From Cenococcum geophilum 1.58 (Eukaryota > Ascomycota > Dothideomycetes > Gloniales > Gloniaceae), in contig KV748187.1 in the NCBI GenBank assembly GCA_001692895.1, forward strand, positions 612,044 through 676,043: a stretch of DNA of 64,000 bases. Reading direction: 5' to 3'. A model generated the notes under the pieces. The model did no database searches. It was given only the letters and a program-made list of their open reading frames with translations, and had not been told where the DNA came from. This document shows positions 44,500 to 56,310 of this stretch, one piece after another. How positions within the stretch are numbered: the first letter of the stretch is position 1; each line of letters starts with the position of its first letter. Both the position numbers and the translations under genes were made by a program.

Positions 44500-47400
44500 A
44501 TTAATAATTCTTAAGTTCTATCTTGTATTTCTATTTATTATACTTATTTAGCCATCCTAGCTATTTAATAAAGTACTNTAGTTGTCTANTANNATTCTAG
44601 TAGGTNATAATTNCTTTTACTTNCTAGCTGCCTTNCTTAAGCTCTTTTACTGCNAGGGGTTAAAACCTAGGGCGTGACCTATAAGGCTCTAGTAGGGAGA
44701 TATAGAAGACTAGGTGGAGCTATACTATAATAGGTAGGAGCTCTAGCTTATATACTTGCTACCCTACGCGCTTTAGGATCTAAAACGGTCCTATAAACTT
44801 ATAGTTAAGTTTTTTATAGGGACGTTTTGTGTGGATATTCTTAGAGGAGAGTAGGACTCGTTTACTAACGGCGAAGTGCTTAGCCAGGTAGTAATGATTG
44901 TAGTATTTTACCTAAAGCTTTTGGGCGTGTATTATTAACGCTGCTGCTACCTTATATATAAGGCGCAGGCGTTATAGATACGTCTTTATAAGTTGGATAT
45001 TTATTAACTCGGACCCCTCCCTAGCTTGCTAGGCGTTTTAGATACTGTCCAGAACTCTATTTAGGATATTTAGTAGCTAGCTATAGGCGAGCTTAATAGG
45101 GGAACGCTTTGTTATAGTATGGACCTTAGAGTTATAGGTAAAGGCTGCTTCTTTAAGTAGGGAGGCCTAATTAGACTATTCCTAGTTTGTAAATATATGT
45201 AAGTATACCTTAAGCTTTTAGTTTTAACGCTCTGTCTAACTATCTATCTATAGGTAAAATACGGTGCTAAGTTTACATTAAATGCGGAGATAGTAGTATA
45301 TAGTGCTCTAGTACTTGCTTATAAATATACTACCCTTATTAGAGATAATATCATCTAGAGGTCTTATTTGCGTAAAGACTCTAAATAAGAGTTCTGCAAG
45401 TTGCGTAGTATTAATTATCTTACATACTAGATAGTAGCGTACTAGCTTTATAAAACGGTCTATAAGGATAAGGATAGAGTTATACTCTACGCTATTAGGA
45501 GTCTTAAACTCTAGGAGATCCGTAATAAAGTTAAGTAAATAATGCCGTTAGGCTTGGGTGGGGACCTAGAGAGGCTGTAGCTTACTATAGGGTTTATAGC
45601 GGCGCGATTTAGAGCGTTAGTAGGTATTATAATTATCTAGGTATTTATAGAGGTCCTAGGTAAGGCCATTCTAAGTATACTTTCGCGCGATTACCTTAAA
45701 GGTACAGTTAAAACCATAGTGGCCGCCTATAGGATCGTTATAATTCTGCTTAAGGATCTTTTATTATAGTAGTATATAATTTAGCACTTAGACCTTATTG
45801 TTTTACCTTAGGAGTTCTTAATTATTAAGGGTATAGTCCTTATTACCAGTAGAAACTTATTTTTAGGTTAACTAATTATATATAAAGCGTATAAAGGCGT
45901 CCCTTTTTTATACTCTATAAATAAAATTAACTAGTGACTTAGGGGGGTGTTCCGTAAACGCCGTTTTAGCTAAAGCAGCTACTACTACCTCTTGCTGTGG
46001 CATAAGACTTTGCGTAAAGTTAGTGCTAGTAAAGTAACGTATAATATATAGGTAACTTACTAGGTTATTATAGGGGACTATAGCCTAGGCTAAGGGGTCT
46101 TCCCTAGGGTTAAGCGCTATTAGGTTAGTTAAAGTAGTCTTAAAGAGAATGGTAGGACGCTCTAGTCCGCCGGCGCTAAGTTTATAAGGGTTGCTTATAT
46201 ACTACACACATACTACTTACTGGTTTAGTATAGTAGTACTAGGGCCGCCTATAAGGCTTATAACCCGCAACTTTTGCTATAATATAGGTAGTATAATATT
46301 AAGGATTATCCTCTTACTACTATCTTTAAAGCCTTTAGTATAATCCGGGCGCTAAAATAATATATTAGTAGGATTTATCTTACCTAGCTTATATTTAATC
46401 TTAAAATTAAACTTAGCTAGTTCCTTGGCGTACTAGGCCTAGTAAGTAGATAAGCTTTTAGTGGTTATAAAGTACCTAAGATTATTATAATTATAGAGTA
46501 CGCGCGTTACATACGCGGCGTATTTAAGGTAATAGCGCTACGTCTTAAAGTATTATACTATAGTAAGTAGTTCTTTATTATATATATTATACCGTACTTT
46601 TAGGCTAATAAGCTTCTAACTATAATAGGTAATTAGGTGCTAGTAAAGTTAATCTTCCTACCCTAAAGGCTGTAGAAGTATACCGCTATAGGCATAGTTA
46701 GAAGCGTTAGTAATTACTATTAGGGGTAGATTAGGGTTAAAGTGGCGAAGTAGAGGAGCCTATATAAACGTAACGCGTAGCTTACAGAACGCTTACTACG
46801 CGTTATTAGGCTAGGACTAAGGTTAATGCCATTTAGTAGGCCCTTTTAACTTACGTTTTTTCTTCTTTTCCCTATCTAACGTTAGGTCGCGATGTGCCTA
46901 TATAAGATATGCGTGTAGGGGGTATGCGGTATCTAAGTAGTTCTAAATAAATTGCCTATAGAAGTTGGCAAAGCTAAGGAAAACCTGGATGTCCCTATAG
47001 GACTTAAGCTTAGGCTATTCCTTAATAGCTTTTACGCGGTCAGGGTCTATTATAATACCCCTAGGGGTGATAATAAAGCCTAGAAACTTAATATTCTTAG
47101 TATAAAAGATATATTTTAACAGTTTAGCGTATAGGCCTTAAGCACGGAGCTATTATAGTACCTACTTAACGTGCTTAACGTGCTTATCCTTATTATTTAA
47201 GTAGATAAGAATATTATCTAGGTAAATTATATAGATAGTATCTACTAGGGTTTCTAGAGCTTTATAAATATAGCTCTAAAAAGTTATAGGGGCGTTAGTA
47301 AGACTAAAGGGCATTACTAGGTACTTAAAGTGACCGTAGCGTGTCTTAAATGCGGTCTTCTATTCGTCTCCCTTTTTAATATAAATNNTATAGTACGNAT

Positions 47401-48600
47401 TANNAAGATCTAGCTTTATAAATATCTTCGCATAGCTAAGCCTATTAAAGAGTTCGCTAACTAGCAGTAGGGGGTACTAATTTTTAATTGTAATCTTGTT
47501 TAGGCGTCTGTAGTCAACATATAGCCGTATTATACCGTCTGCTTTCGGCATAAAGAGGATAGGCGCTCTAGTAGGCGACTTACTAGGCCTAATCTAGCCC
47601 TTTTTAAGAGCACTGTCTAGGTACTCTTATAAGATCTATAACTTTTTTTATAAGAGGTTATAGAGGGGTATTTACAGTGGCGTCTTACCTTTTTTTAAGT
47701 TAATTATATAGTCGTACTTAGAGTTCTGCGGTAGTATACTTACTAGCTTATTAGAGAAGATATTAATTTCCTCTTTATATATATCTGGTAGGCCAGGGGC
47801 CACGGAGGTTGAAGCAACTATTGCGTAGTAGTGTGCTTTTAGGAGCTAGTAAAGAAAAAGGTACAGCCGATATATATTTTGCAGGTGTACTTATATTAAG
47901 AGTATATATAGCTCTGCTATAGTATACTTAATAGTTTTAGGGTTTTAATTACCTCCCCCTTATATATAGGTAATCTGCGCCAGCACCGAAGGGTCTTTAT
48001 AGGTACTCGCTGCTAGTGACGGCAGGTCCTCTACTGTGTTTATAACCAGTGTCTCTATATCTAAAGGGTCTATATAAGTACTTACTACTAGTAACAATAG
48101 GTCCTCTATTATATTTATAACCGGCGTAAAGAAGGAGTCTTCTAGCTATAGCAAATAGACTATTTCGCTAGCCTTAATATCTGCTAGGAGAGTATTAAGG
48201 GTAACTATCTAGAGGCGTTTAGGGTTTAAAGTACCCTAGATAAACTGTCTAGAATAAAAGCTAATTAATAGATCTGCTTCCGTAAGCCAATCCTATCTAA
48301 GAACTATATTATAACTATTAAATAAGCCGCTCTAAAAGGTCTGTGGGCTAATAGTACAAGAGGTACCCTAGGAGTCGCTAGTAGTAACTGTTAGATTATA
48401 GGCATTCTAGATTATTATCTGGTTGCTATTAAGGAAACGTATAATAGGTTTATATAAACGTAGCGTATAGTATATAGGCAGGTTAAACCTATAGACGATA
48501 TCTTAATTAATAAGGTTAATTTAGTACCTATTATTGTATAAAGTATATAGGCGGACTTCGCCCTAGGGCGTATTTATTATAATATATACTACAATACATT
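44500..48600 (-). pseudogene. Pol pseudogene of Gypsy E (RT, RNase H, integrase)
   Basis: On the minus strand, RT carries YLDNILIYL at 47198-47224, with the second Asp changed to Asn. RNase H remnants lie at about 46330-46560 (LRYFITTKSLSTYQ-like). The integrase zinc-binding region is near 45665-45745 (NYNDPIGGHYGFNCTFKVI), and the core follows downstream (HYLLNFITDLLEF, LILIDRFIKLVRYY, then the Glu region). Its C-terminal part extends to about 44800. A chromodomain may lie near 44500-44600 but N bases and mutation prevent a firm reading. A protease is expected near 48400-48550 but its active site is unclear. Confidence 0.82.
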
Positions 48601-48699
48601 TCTTCTTTCCCTCTATATTAGGCCCTAGTTGCAGTTAAGAGAAATACGCTACTAGGGCTTTAGGTTTTCTAAAGGCCCAGCTAACTTCTCTCTATTAGC

Positions 48700-49860
48700 C
48701 TACTTCTAGTGTTCCTTATAGTGGCCGCCTACGGTCCTTTAACTCGCGTGCGTAGCACTAGCATCTAGGGGGTCCCCTAAGCTATTTAGCTTTTAGGTGG
48801 TCTCCCTAGGAGTTTACTTAGAAAAGCGTCGCCCTTTTTAGGTTCTGTTCCCTAAGCCTGAGTCTATAGAGCCTATGCTATGACCGCGCTTTGTACGTAA
48901 TAATTTGCTGCTGCCGCTTACGCGATCTTCCGCGAGCTTTGTGGTATCGAGTAATTGCTCTATACGGCGGATTTCGTTAAAGAGGTCTTTAGCGGTTCTT
49001 ACCCATTAGGCGAAGTTCTGGCGGAAGAGCTCTACTTATAGGTAGGCTGGGAGACGTAAGAACTAAAAGTCTACCTATTATTTAGGATTAATAAAAGGGG
49101 TATAAGAGAAGAGGTCCTCTAAGTTATGTATATAGGCTAGGAAGACGTTAAACTTCTAGTTCTTTTTTATAACAACCGTATAGTATATTATAGTGTTATT
49201 AAAGCGTCTTACTGTGGGGTTCCTAATCTGGTCTTAGACTATAGTTTTAAACTTATCCTATAGTAAAGGACCCTTATCCTTAGTGCCTAACCGGTAATAA
49301 ACTAGTTGGGTAATTATCTTTTCTTTTATAAGACCTTTAATGGCCTAGCGCGTGCGTTACTTACAGTTATAGTTAGCGTTATTAACCTTAAATTGGTTCT
49401 TAACTACGGCAATCCACCGGTTAAAATGCTGTTAAGTAGTACTGCTAATATTAGGTAGTAACTTCTTAACTAGGGCGTTGAGATTTAATTAGCGTATACG
49501 TTTACCACGTAACTTATACTCTTTATTAGAGAGGCAACGGGAGGGCTTTATTAAATTAATAATGCTCTATAAGTTGGCTATTTTCTTAACTAGCTCATCT
49601 AGCTCCTTTATATTAGCGGTATTAGGTAAGACGCTAGTAACCTTACTAAGCTTCTATTAAGCCTAGGTATATAAGTTAAACTAGTCTTTAGCGTTTGTAG
49701 ATATTTAATCGTTTTATGATTTAGAAAATGGCTTAGATACTACTAGTATGCTTTTAGCGGTTTTGTCTATACTAGATCCTAAAGCATTCTGTGGTTATAT
49801 CGCTAGCGTATTACCATCAGATATAGGCGTCGGTTTTCTTTTTAGAGGTATTATAAAAAA
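48700..49860 (-). pseudogene. Gag pseudogene of Gypsy E
   Basis: This is the first coding part after the 5' LTR on the minus strand. A start region near 49860 reads with Lys/Arg-rich sequence; a Gag-like helical segment lies around 49000-49560. I place it by position and composition; individual motifs are weak, and no clear zinc knuckle was read. Stops are frequent. Confidence 0.6.
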
Positions 49861-49904
49861 AATTAAACTAGCTATCCTCCTAAGGGGATTGGTAAGGATT
49901 TAAA

Positions 49905-50129
49905 TATAAGGTAAGGATGTAAATAGGGAGTCTAATAATAGAATAATAGGTGTATTGTATAGATAGAGACGAATCCTTAAGGGAAAAGGAGGAGTCTGTG
50001 TATAAGGTAGGAAGGGTTTTCCCTAGGTATGTGTAGAGCACGTGCCTTATAGGCGAGTCACCCCTAGGTTGCCCTAGGGTCGCCTATACCTTACGGCTAT
50101 ATAACTATCTACTTAGGTTTTACCTAACA
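49905..50129 (-). repeat. 5' LTR of Gypsy E
   Basis: 225 bp, the partner of 43329-43553; on the plus strand it runs from TATAAGGTAAGGATG to TTTTACCTAACA. Differences from the other copy are transitions. Confidence 0.93.
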
Positions 50130-50134
50130 CTTAT

Positions 50135-50329
50135 AAGTAGCGCCTTAGCAGCCCTAATATAATATCCACCTATAACTCTAAGCAAAAAAGCACCACGTGC
50201 TAAGAGGCAAATTTTAGAATAGTGAGACCTACATTATAATAGCAATAGTAAGTAAAGAGGATTGATATTTATTACGCTAGTTAAGCAGTATTTATATATA
50301 GATAGCAACTATAAAAGAAGAGTTGCTAG
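50135..50329 (+). pseudogene. RNase H tail and 3' region of B2
   Basis: The part of B2 after Gypsy E. It holds the last codons of the polyprotein and the 3' non-coding stretch, which aligns with B1 6800-6930 (CAAATTTTAG, then ATAGCAATAGTAAGTAA). A purine-rich AAAAGAAGAG (50312-50321) lies before the LTR. Confidence 0.8.
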
Positions 50330-50495
50330 TATTGGGAATAAGGCAAGTAATAGTTACGTGCCGCCGCGGCACTAGCGTGGCGAGGAGCCTTAAGCTCCTC
50401 GCCCTCCCTTATTTCAATTAATAAGCTTTATTAACTAACATCACTATAACCTACTCAAGTAGTTGTTATTAGTAAGTCACCCTATATGACCAATA
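50330..50495 (+). repeat. 3' LTR of B2
   Basis: 166 bp, starting TATTGGGAATAAGG and ending TGACCAATA, followed by target duplication CTAAT. Confidence 0.94.
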
Positions 50496-50500
50496 CTAAT

Positions 50501-51400
50501 AAAGTAGAAATACTTTATAGTATATATAGAAGAAATTTTAGTAGAAGATATTACTAGAATCTATATTAAGAAAGTATTTATAAGATATAGAGCACTAAGT
50601 AAAACTATATTAAATAGAGATCTAAAATTTATAGTGGTATTTTAAAAGGTACTTTTAGTGGAATAAGGGGTTTGCGTGGTAATATTAATAGTATATTATC
50701 CGCAAATAGACGGATAAATAGAAAGATTAAATTAGACGCCAAAGCAGTATTAAAGGTACTGTATTAATTATATATAGAATAATTATATATTATTATTACT
50801 AGCTATATAATTTATATATAATATAATAATATAAGAAGAAATAGGAATATTACTATTTAAGGCAAATTACGGATATAAGTTAAGAATATTATTATCGCTA
50901 TAATAAATAAAGAAGATAAGTAGTATAGCTAAAGAAAGAATAAAGATATTAAGAGATCTAAGGGACGAGATCTAAAAGAGGGGGATAAGTATAGCTACTA
51001 TATAAAAATTTTAAGAGTTAATAACTAAGTAAAAAAATAAACTATATTAGACTAGGACCTTTTAAAATTATCTAAAGGTTTTTATTAGTTATATTTAAAT
51101 TAAACCTACTAGCCAGAATAAAGATCTACTCTATGTAGTATATTATAATGCTAGAGCTAGTATATAAAAATATTAAGCCACTAGTTTATAAAGCAGATAT
51201 ATATACAGGGTAAGAAAAAGACAAATAGTAAGTTTAAAGATTATTAGTTATAAGGACATTAATAATAAAATATAGTATAAGGTAAAGTAGATATGCTATA
51301 ATAAGATTATTTAGGAACTATTATAAAATCTATAAAACGCTATAGAAAAGGTATAGAATTATTAAAAAGAAACTAAAAGAAAATAGATTAGTTAAAGGCG
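50501..51400 (+). pseudogene. Integrase and chromodomain pseudogene of Z
   Basis: This continues the Z integrase after B2: VEDITRIYIKKVFIRY near 50540, the second Asp now Asn (TILNRDLKFIV near 50607), and a Glu region with stops near 50715. The integrase tail and a degraded chromodomain (about 51245-51360, including a GY core) follow. It aligns with C1 28740-29650 but has far more stops and several frame shifts. Confidence 0.75.
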
Positions 51401-51412
51401 ATAGAAGATATT

Positions 51413-51540
51413 AAGTAACGACAAGGGGCAACGAATATACATATATTGGTTACCAAGCCCGTCAAACCATTCGGTTCAACACTGTACCTTTTTAACTAGT
51501 TGCGTTTGTTTGGCTTAGTGGGCGATCGTCACAAAAGACT
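51413..51540. mobile_element. Small un-RIPed insertion in the 3' region of Z
   Basis: About 128 bp with balanced base composition (CAACG, TGGTTACCAAGCCC, TTGCGTTTGTTTGGC) interrupts sequence that is otherwise continuous with fragment X (31850-31900). TA flanks both estimated ends. GTAACGA near the left end and TCGTCAC near the right end are nearly inverted. A MITE of a TA-inserting family is possible; the ends are not firmly set. Confidence 0.5.
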
Positions 51541-51559
51541 TATAGAACTAGAGGGATCT

Positions 51560-52210
51560 ACTACTAGCATATAAGTTATTTCCGCTTTAACTTAATTAGA
51601 ATCCTTTCTAGCCTTCTCTTACTTAAGCTTATAGAGACCTTACTTTACTAAATAGTACTTTTAGAACCGCACCCTTTTATAAACCTTTATAAGACGGTTT
51701 AACTAAGTATAAGTATTTAGAAATACCTTTAAGGCTTAAGATACTTTATTAGAGTAACGTTAAACCTTAGCAACGGCTAGAGATAGCTTACCCTTTAGTT
51801 TTTTAGCCGCTACTAATATATAAAATCCTAAGACAAATTAAATAAGGTACTAAACGTCTATATAAGATAATAAAATATATATACTTAGCGTTAGAGACGG
51901 ATTAAACATTATAGGATAATTATTTATTTACTTATATATACTTAGTATAGGAAGAAAGTTAGTAATTAGACGAAGCTATAATTATAATATATACTAACTT
52001 TCTCTCTATATAATAAGAATAGGATAGTATAACTATGCTAAATAATAGGATAATAGTTACTAGCTAGTTATAATAATTAAATAATAAGAATCTAATAAAA
52101 GGTATTAAAAATAATAAATGTTATTAAATTAAGGATAGAAATACTATACCTCTAATAAATAATTTAGAGATAGAGGATATCTTTAAGGAAAAAAAGAAAA
52201 AAAAGGGGGG
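51560..52210 (+). other. 3' non-coding region of Z
   Basis: It resembles the same region of X (31890-32560). No gene is recognised. It ends in a purine tract (AAAAAAGGGGGG, about 52198-52210) before the 3' LTR. Confidence 0.65.
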
Positions 52211-52214
52211 ATAG

Positions 52215-52633
52215 TGTTATAAACCTTATATTAGCAGTAGTAGTACTACTAAAAAGACATATAAATAGGTTAGCTAAGATAATATAGAAGGCGCTAGAGC
52301 CAATTAAGCTATAAAATAAAAGGTAGCTAAGTTATATAGCTAGTTATATTATAAGTTTAGAATATAAGAATATAGAAATATAGAAATATAATATACTAAT
52401 ATACTAATATATTAACGTACTTGGTACATTTCTTAGGCGCAGTATTAAATACTTAAAGGACTATAGTCCTTACCTAGATAGTTCCCCTTTTATAGTAAAT
52501 CTTAAAATATAATTAGAGTTAACCTATTAGGTAACCTACTCCACTAGCTATATTTATATTATTAACTATTTTATACCTATATACTTAGCCTATTAACAAG
52601 TCCACCGTAGTATTTCCTATAAAGCTTCGTTAT
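52215..52633 (+). repeat. 3' LTR of Z
   Basis: 419 bp, starting TGTTATAAACC and ending GCTTCGTTATA; the same subfamily as 32570-32992 and the reverse of 35087-35493. TTTAT follows; the left target copy is lost. Confidence 0.9.
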
Positions 52634-53460
52634 ATTTATATTGTAGGTAGCGGCTTAAAGCTTTAAGGCGTTATTAGTTAGAATAACTCTCTACTTAAGC
52701 AATACTAAGACATTATAAGCAGTACTATATTTAAAGGTATAGATAAGGTAGGAACGTAAGATAAAGCTTTAAATCTGGCTATATAATATTTTAAGAGCTA
52801 ATAGCTATTTCCTATATAACTTTAAGTTATCCCTATAGTCGTACTAGAGTATTTAAGGCTCCTTCTTATCTTTATCTAGCTCTATTTATTTTGTCTTCTA
52901 GCTATTAACATCTTTTAGTAAGGCTTAAATAGGTTCTTTAAGCTTTAGTAGATCGGTCTTAGGTATTAATAGGTCGATATACTTCTAGAGATAATTAATA
53001 TTGGCTTTTAACTTAATAACCTTAATCTATTTATCCCAATTGTTTAGGCTTACTAGAATTACGAATAAGACAGTAGCGGGTATAGTATCTTATTAGAGGT
53101 TATTATAGGTGTCTATAATTAAGATAATAATAGAAATTAATGGAAATAAACGCTTTAAATTAAAAATAATGTAGTAGACGCCCTGGGCTTATAACTATTA
53201 AACGGACGATTAGGAATAAGAACTTTATCTATTAAATATGGCTTTAGAAGCTCTCTATATAGGTAAGGTAGGTCTAGGCAACAGAAATAAATATTATAAA
53301 TAACTAAAACAAAATAGGTAATAGAAACAGGTAATAAGACATAGAGTGCTAAGCATTAAAGACAGTAGTAAGACAGTGGTAAGGAAGTCCGATTTAGGTC
53401 AACAAGATGCCTATAACATTACTAAAACCATAAGAGCAACATATATGATCACAATGACAC
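52634..53460. other. Unidentified degraded sequence before the hAT relic
   Basis: On the minus strand an interrupted frame rich in Lys, Gln and Leu can be followed (for example KILYPLLSYS, then RRQNKQ and IGNSYQLLKYYIARFKAL). It may be coiled-coil protein sequence from a transposon or a gene. I do not recognise a family. Confidence 0.4.
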
Positions 53461-53494
53461 ATTAGGGTTAGGTAAAATCTAATCTTATCTCAAT

Positions 53495-53516
53495 ACGATC
53501 GACGATCGACGATTGA
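53495..53516 (+). repeat. Tandem ACGATCG units upstream of the hAT relic
   Basis: ACGATCG and ACGATCG followed by ACGATTG. The surrounding 53400-53620 keeps CA and TG and is much less mutated than both flanks, so it may be the 5' end of the hAT element or a separate small insertion. Confidence 0.6.
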
Positions 53517-53622
53517 TATAATATCTCGTATCGATCAAAGTATTGTAATCTTCTCTTGGCATTCCTCACAAAATTTTCTTTTATTAAATTTACTACTTTT
53601 CTACTGCAGTATTGTACGAAAC

Positions 53623-55777
53623 ATGGCTTTAGAAGCGGATTCATCTCTTTTTAAAAACACTTCTAGCTTAATTAAGAGCTCTAGTATATAATAGGCGCAG
53701 CTTTAATCTCTAGTCCATAAATTTACTTGCCTACTATATAAGAACGAGCTAATATACAATAAAAAGAACCAAAAGCTTATATACTGTAATTAGTACGAAA
53801 TTTACTTAGCACTATTAACTATAAATATAAAAAGACACCTTAAGAAAGACTATGTAATCTCTATTAACTTAAAATAGCCTTATATAAAGGAGCAAGTATT
53901 TAAAAAGCTTTAGGAGCTTTAGGTATAAATAGTATTAGAATTTAAAATAGATAAAGTTAATTCTATAGTTTTTACGAAAGTTCTAAATAAGGAAGTTATC
54001 TAGTAAGCTTTTATTAACTTAGTTATTATATAAAACCTTTCATTCTAGATTATAGAGTAGGAAGAGTTTTATGTTTTTTATTAGGCTCTTAACCTAAAGT
54101 TATTTAATTTAATAATAATAATGTATAAAGAAATTTCTTAGATAATTACCTATTTCTTTTAGTTATAGAAAGACATTGTATAAAGATGAGTTTAATTAGC
54201 GTTAATAAGTATTTATCTTTCTATCAATATTTAAACGCCTCTAAATAACCACCTTCTTATAGTCTGCGCCTACTTTATTAATAGCTAGGAAAACTAGATA
54301 AAAGCTCTTTTTACCCTTTATACGGTACCTAGTTATAGTAGAGCTAAATAATAAAATATTCTTTTTTTAGTTTTAAAGGAGTATAGAATTATATAAAAGC
54401 TTAAAACTATTATTATAGATAATTCTATAATAAATAATACTCTCTATTATACGATCTATAAGTATCTTGCCAATAATAAGGATATTACTTAGGATCCTAT
54501 CTAATAACATATCCGCTGCTAGGAATATAGTATTAATCTTACCGTCCAGGCCTTCCTCTTTAAAGATACTCTTAAACTTAAAGCTATAAAGTTGTATAAA
54601 AGGAATAATATAAGTAAAAAGGAGTAAAGTTATAAGGAAGAGATTAAGTAAAAATAGGCTTTCCGAGCAATAGGCCTACTTAGTAGGCTTTATAATGTTA
54701 TAGTACATTTCTATACCTTAGTAAGTCGTATAAAGGAGTTTAAGACTTTAGTTAGAAGATGAGTTCCACTTAATAATTATATAAAATGGAATAGCTAGTA
54801 TTAAATGCTAAGCGTTTTACTTAAGCATAAGTTAGGAATTAATAACTATATTAAAAGCAACTTTAATATACTTAAGGAGGATTCTATCTCGCCGTAAGAC
54901 TGGAAGCTTCTTTATATAATTTATACCTTTCTAAAGCTATTCTACTGTGCAATATTAGAGACATAATGGGATTATACAATACTTAATTAAGTACTCTTTA
55001 TAATAGATATACTTATTAAACATATAGAGAATTCTCTTATATAATTCTTCTTCTAGATACTTTATTTAAGCTAAAGCTAATATTTTATAATAGGCACTCT
55101 TTAAATTAAATAAAGCTCTTTTACTTTAAGTAAAGAATATATAGGTAAAGTTTAATAAGTACTATTAGAGAACAGATAACTCCCCTCCTTACGCCGCTGT
55201 ACCTATTCTTTACCTAAATTGTTATATAAAGTATATTGAGACATTTTAAAAAAAGAAGTAGTAGAAAATAATACTTTTAAAGGTCTAATAGCTTTAGGAA
55301 ATATATTAAGAATTAGAGAAACCTATTACCTCTTTTTAAACAGTATTATATAATAAGCTATTATAAGATAAGTATAAGGAACTTAGTAAGTACAATTAAA
55401 TTATAAATAAATTAAATAAAAAGGTTACTTAACCAGTAAGCCAGGATAAGTATAATAACTACTACTTTAAAGTACTATATAAAATTAAAGTTTCTCTACT
55501 TTAGTAGTGGTCTTAAGAATAACAAATAAAGCGCTAGCTGCGGCTTTTACTCTTTATAAGAGAGGTACTTTTAATTCTAGCTATAAGTAACAAACTAAAG
55601 AGAGTATTTTTAGGAGGGCGTTATATAGTATTATAGGAGGGAATATAGCTTAGATTATAGAACCTTAAGAAGACGGAGTATATAAAGAGCTAGCACTAAA
55701 GTGGGATTTTAAAAGGAATATAGTAGTTATATAGAGAAAGGTATATAAGAGATATGTTGTATAACACTAAGTGGTAG
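53623..55777 (+). pseudogene. hAT-family transposase pseudogene
   Basis: From ATG at 53623 (MALEADSSLFKNTSSLIK) the plus strand encodes a hAT-like DNA transposase. A BED-type zinc-finger remnant comes first (LIYCN, then NIKRHLKKD near 53780-53850). The middle shows RNase-H-like core pieces (LFTLYTVPSYSRAK, TIIIDNSIINNTLYY, YKYLANN, near 54300-54470) and a helical insertion part. The C-terminal dimerisation motif reads LLILAISNKLKRVFLGG near 55565-55620, followed by LRLQNLKKTEYIKS and GILKGIQQLYRE. The total is about 718 codons, normal for the family. Stops are Gln/Trp type and at least one indel is implied. Neither terminal inverted repeats nor an 8-bp target duplication could be fixed. Confidence 0.83.
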
Positions 55778-55828
55778 GGGTATAAGATATATAAATAAAA
55801 TAATTTTAGGTAAAAGGTAACTACTAAA

Positions 55829-55904
55829 GGCGTATAGGTGGCATAGGTAAATATATACTAACTTTAAACTTAATAGATTATAAGTTTAAATCCTACTAAC
55901 GTCG
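55829..55904 (+). tRNA. tRNA-like relic
   Basis: 76 bases with a T-arm-like stretch (AAGTTTAAATCCTAC; CCTAC would pair with GTAGG, seen here as ATAAG after two G-to-A changes) and a 7-base anticodon-type loop CTTTAAA. Five of seven acceptor pairs can form. It could be a RIP-damaged tRNA gene or the head of a tRNA-derived SINE. It cannot be assigned to an amino acid and is probably inactive. Confidence 0.3.
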
Positions 55905-56092
55905 TCCTTTATTAAGAATTAGGAAATATAATTATCTAGTATACTTCCCGTCTTACTATATAAGAGATTCTTTAACAATATTACTATACTATAAGTAAAC
56001 TCTTCTCTCTGTATAATATACCTATATAACTAACTACTCTTAAAATAAGTAGGAGAGAGTAGAAGCTTTACCGGCGATTAATATAAAGGCTT

Positions 56093-56310
56093 AGGTGGGG
56101 GGAGTGTTAGAGAAGTAGGTATAGATATGGAGGCCCTTATATGTAAATACAATTCTAATTTAAAGCCGTAAATCTCTAAATATAATTGTAAGTAACCTAT
56201 ATTACTTATACGAGGTAGAGATCTAATTAATTCTAGCCCTATAAGGCCTATATAGCAACTCCGCGTTATCTAGTAGGCCCTTACTCCTTTACTAAGTATT
56301 AGAGTCTCCT
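56093..56310 (+). repeat. Polypurine tract and left part of an LTR, split by Gypsy F
   Basis: AGGTGGGGGGAG (56093-56104) is followed at once by TGTTAGAGAAG (56105), which looks like a purine tract plus LTR start. The sequence is cut at 56310 by F and should continue after 62696. The protein-like end just before it (AQVGGVLE in the plus strand) also suits a Copia polyprotein end. No partner LTR is in the window, so this is tentative. Confidence 0.45.

Larger units (their letters stand above)
43329..50129 (-). mobile_element. Gypsy element E, minus strand, inserted in B2
   Basis: 6801 bp with two 225-bp LTRs and target duplication CTTAT (43324-43328 and 50130-50134). On the minus strand: 5' LTR, Gag, protease, RT, RNase H, integrase, 3' region, purine tract, 3' LTR. 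N bases cluster near the 3' LTR (43577-43700), at 44578-44655 and at 47387-47404. RIP is moderate, with more TG and CA kept than in Z. Confidence 0.94.
37144..50495 (+). mobile_element. Ty1/Copia element B2, full length, holding two insertions
   Basis: Two 166-bp LTRs (37144-37309 and 50330-50495) with target duplication CTAAT. After removing the inverted LTR dimer (38944-39444) and Gypsy E (43329-50129), B2 is about 6.0 kb, typical for Copia. It carries Gag, zinc knuckle, protease, integrase, RT and RNase H in that order. It is the autonomous relative of B1 (4836-7096): same LTR length, leader, Gag start and 3' end. Confidence 0.93.
35494..52633 (+). mobile_element. Element Z: C-type Gypsy chromovirus, 5' truncated, split by B2
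   Basis: Z keeps RT and RNase H (35494-37138), then B2 inserted with target duplication CTAAT (37139-37143 and 50496-50500), then integrase, chromodomain and the 3' LTR (52215-52633). The part before RT lies beyond the insertion of Y and has been lost. RIP is the heaviest among the C-type copies, so Z is the oldest of them. Confidence 0.85.
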
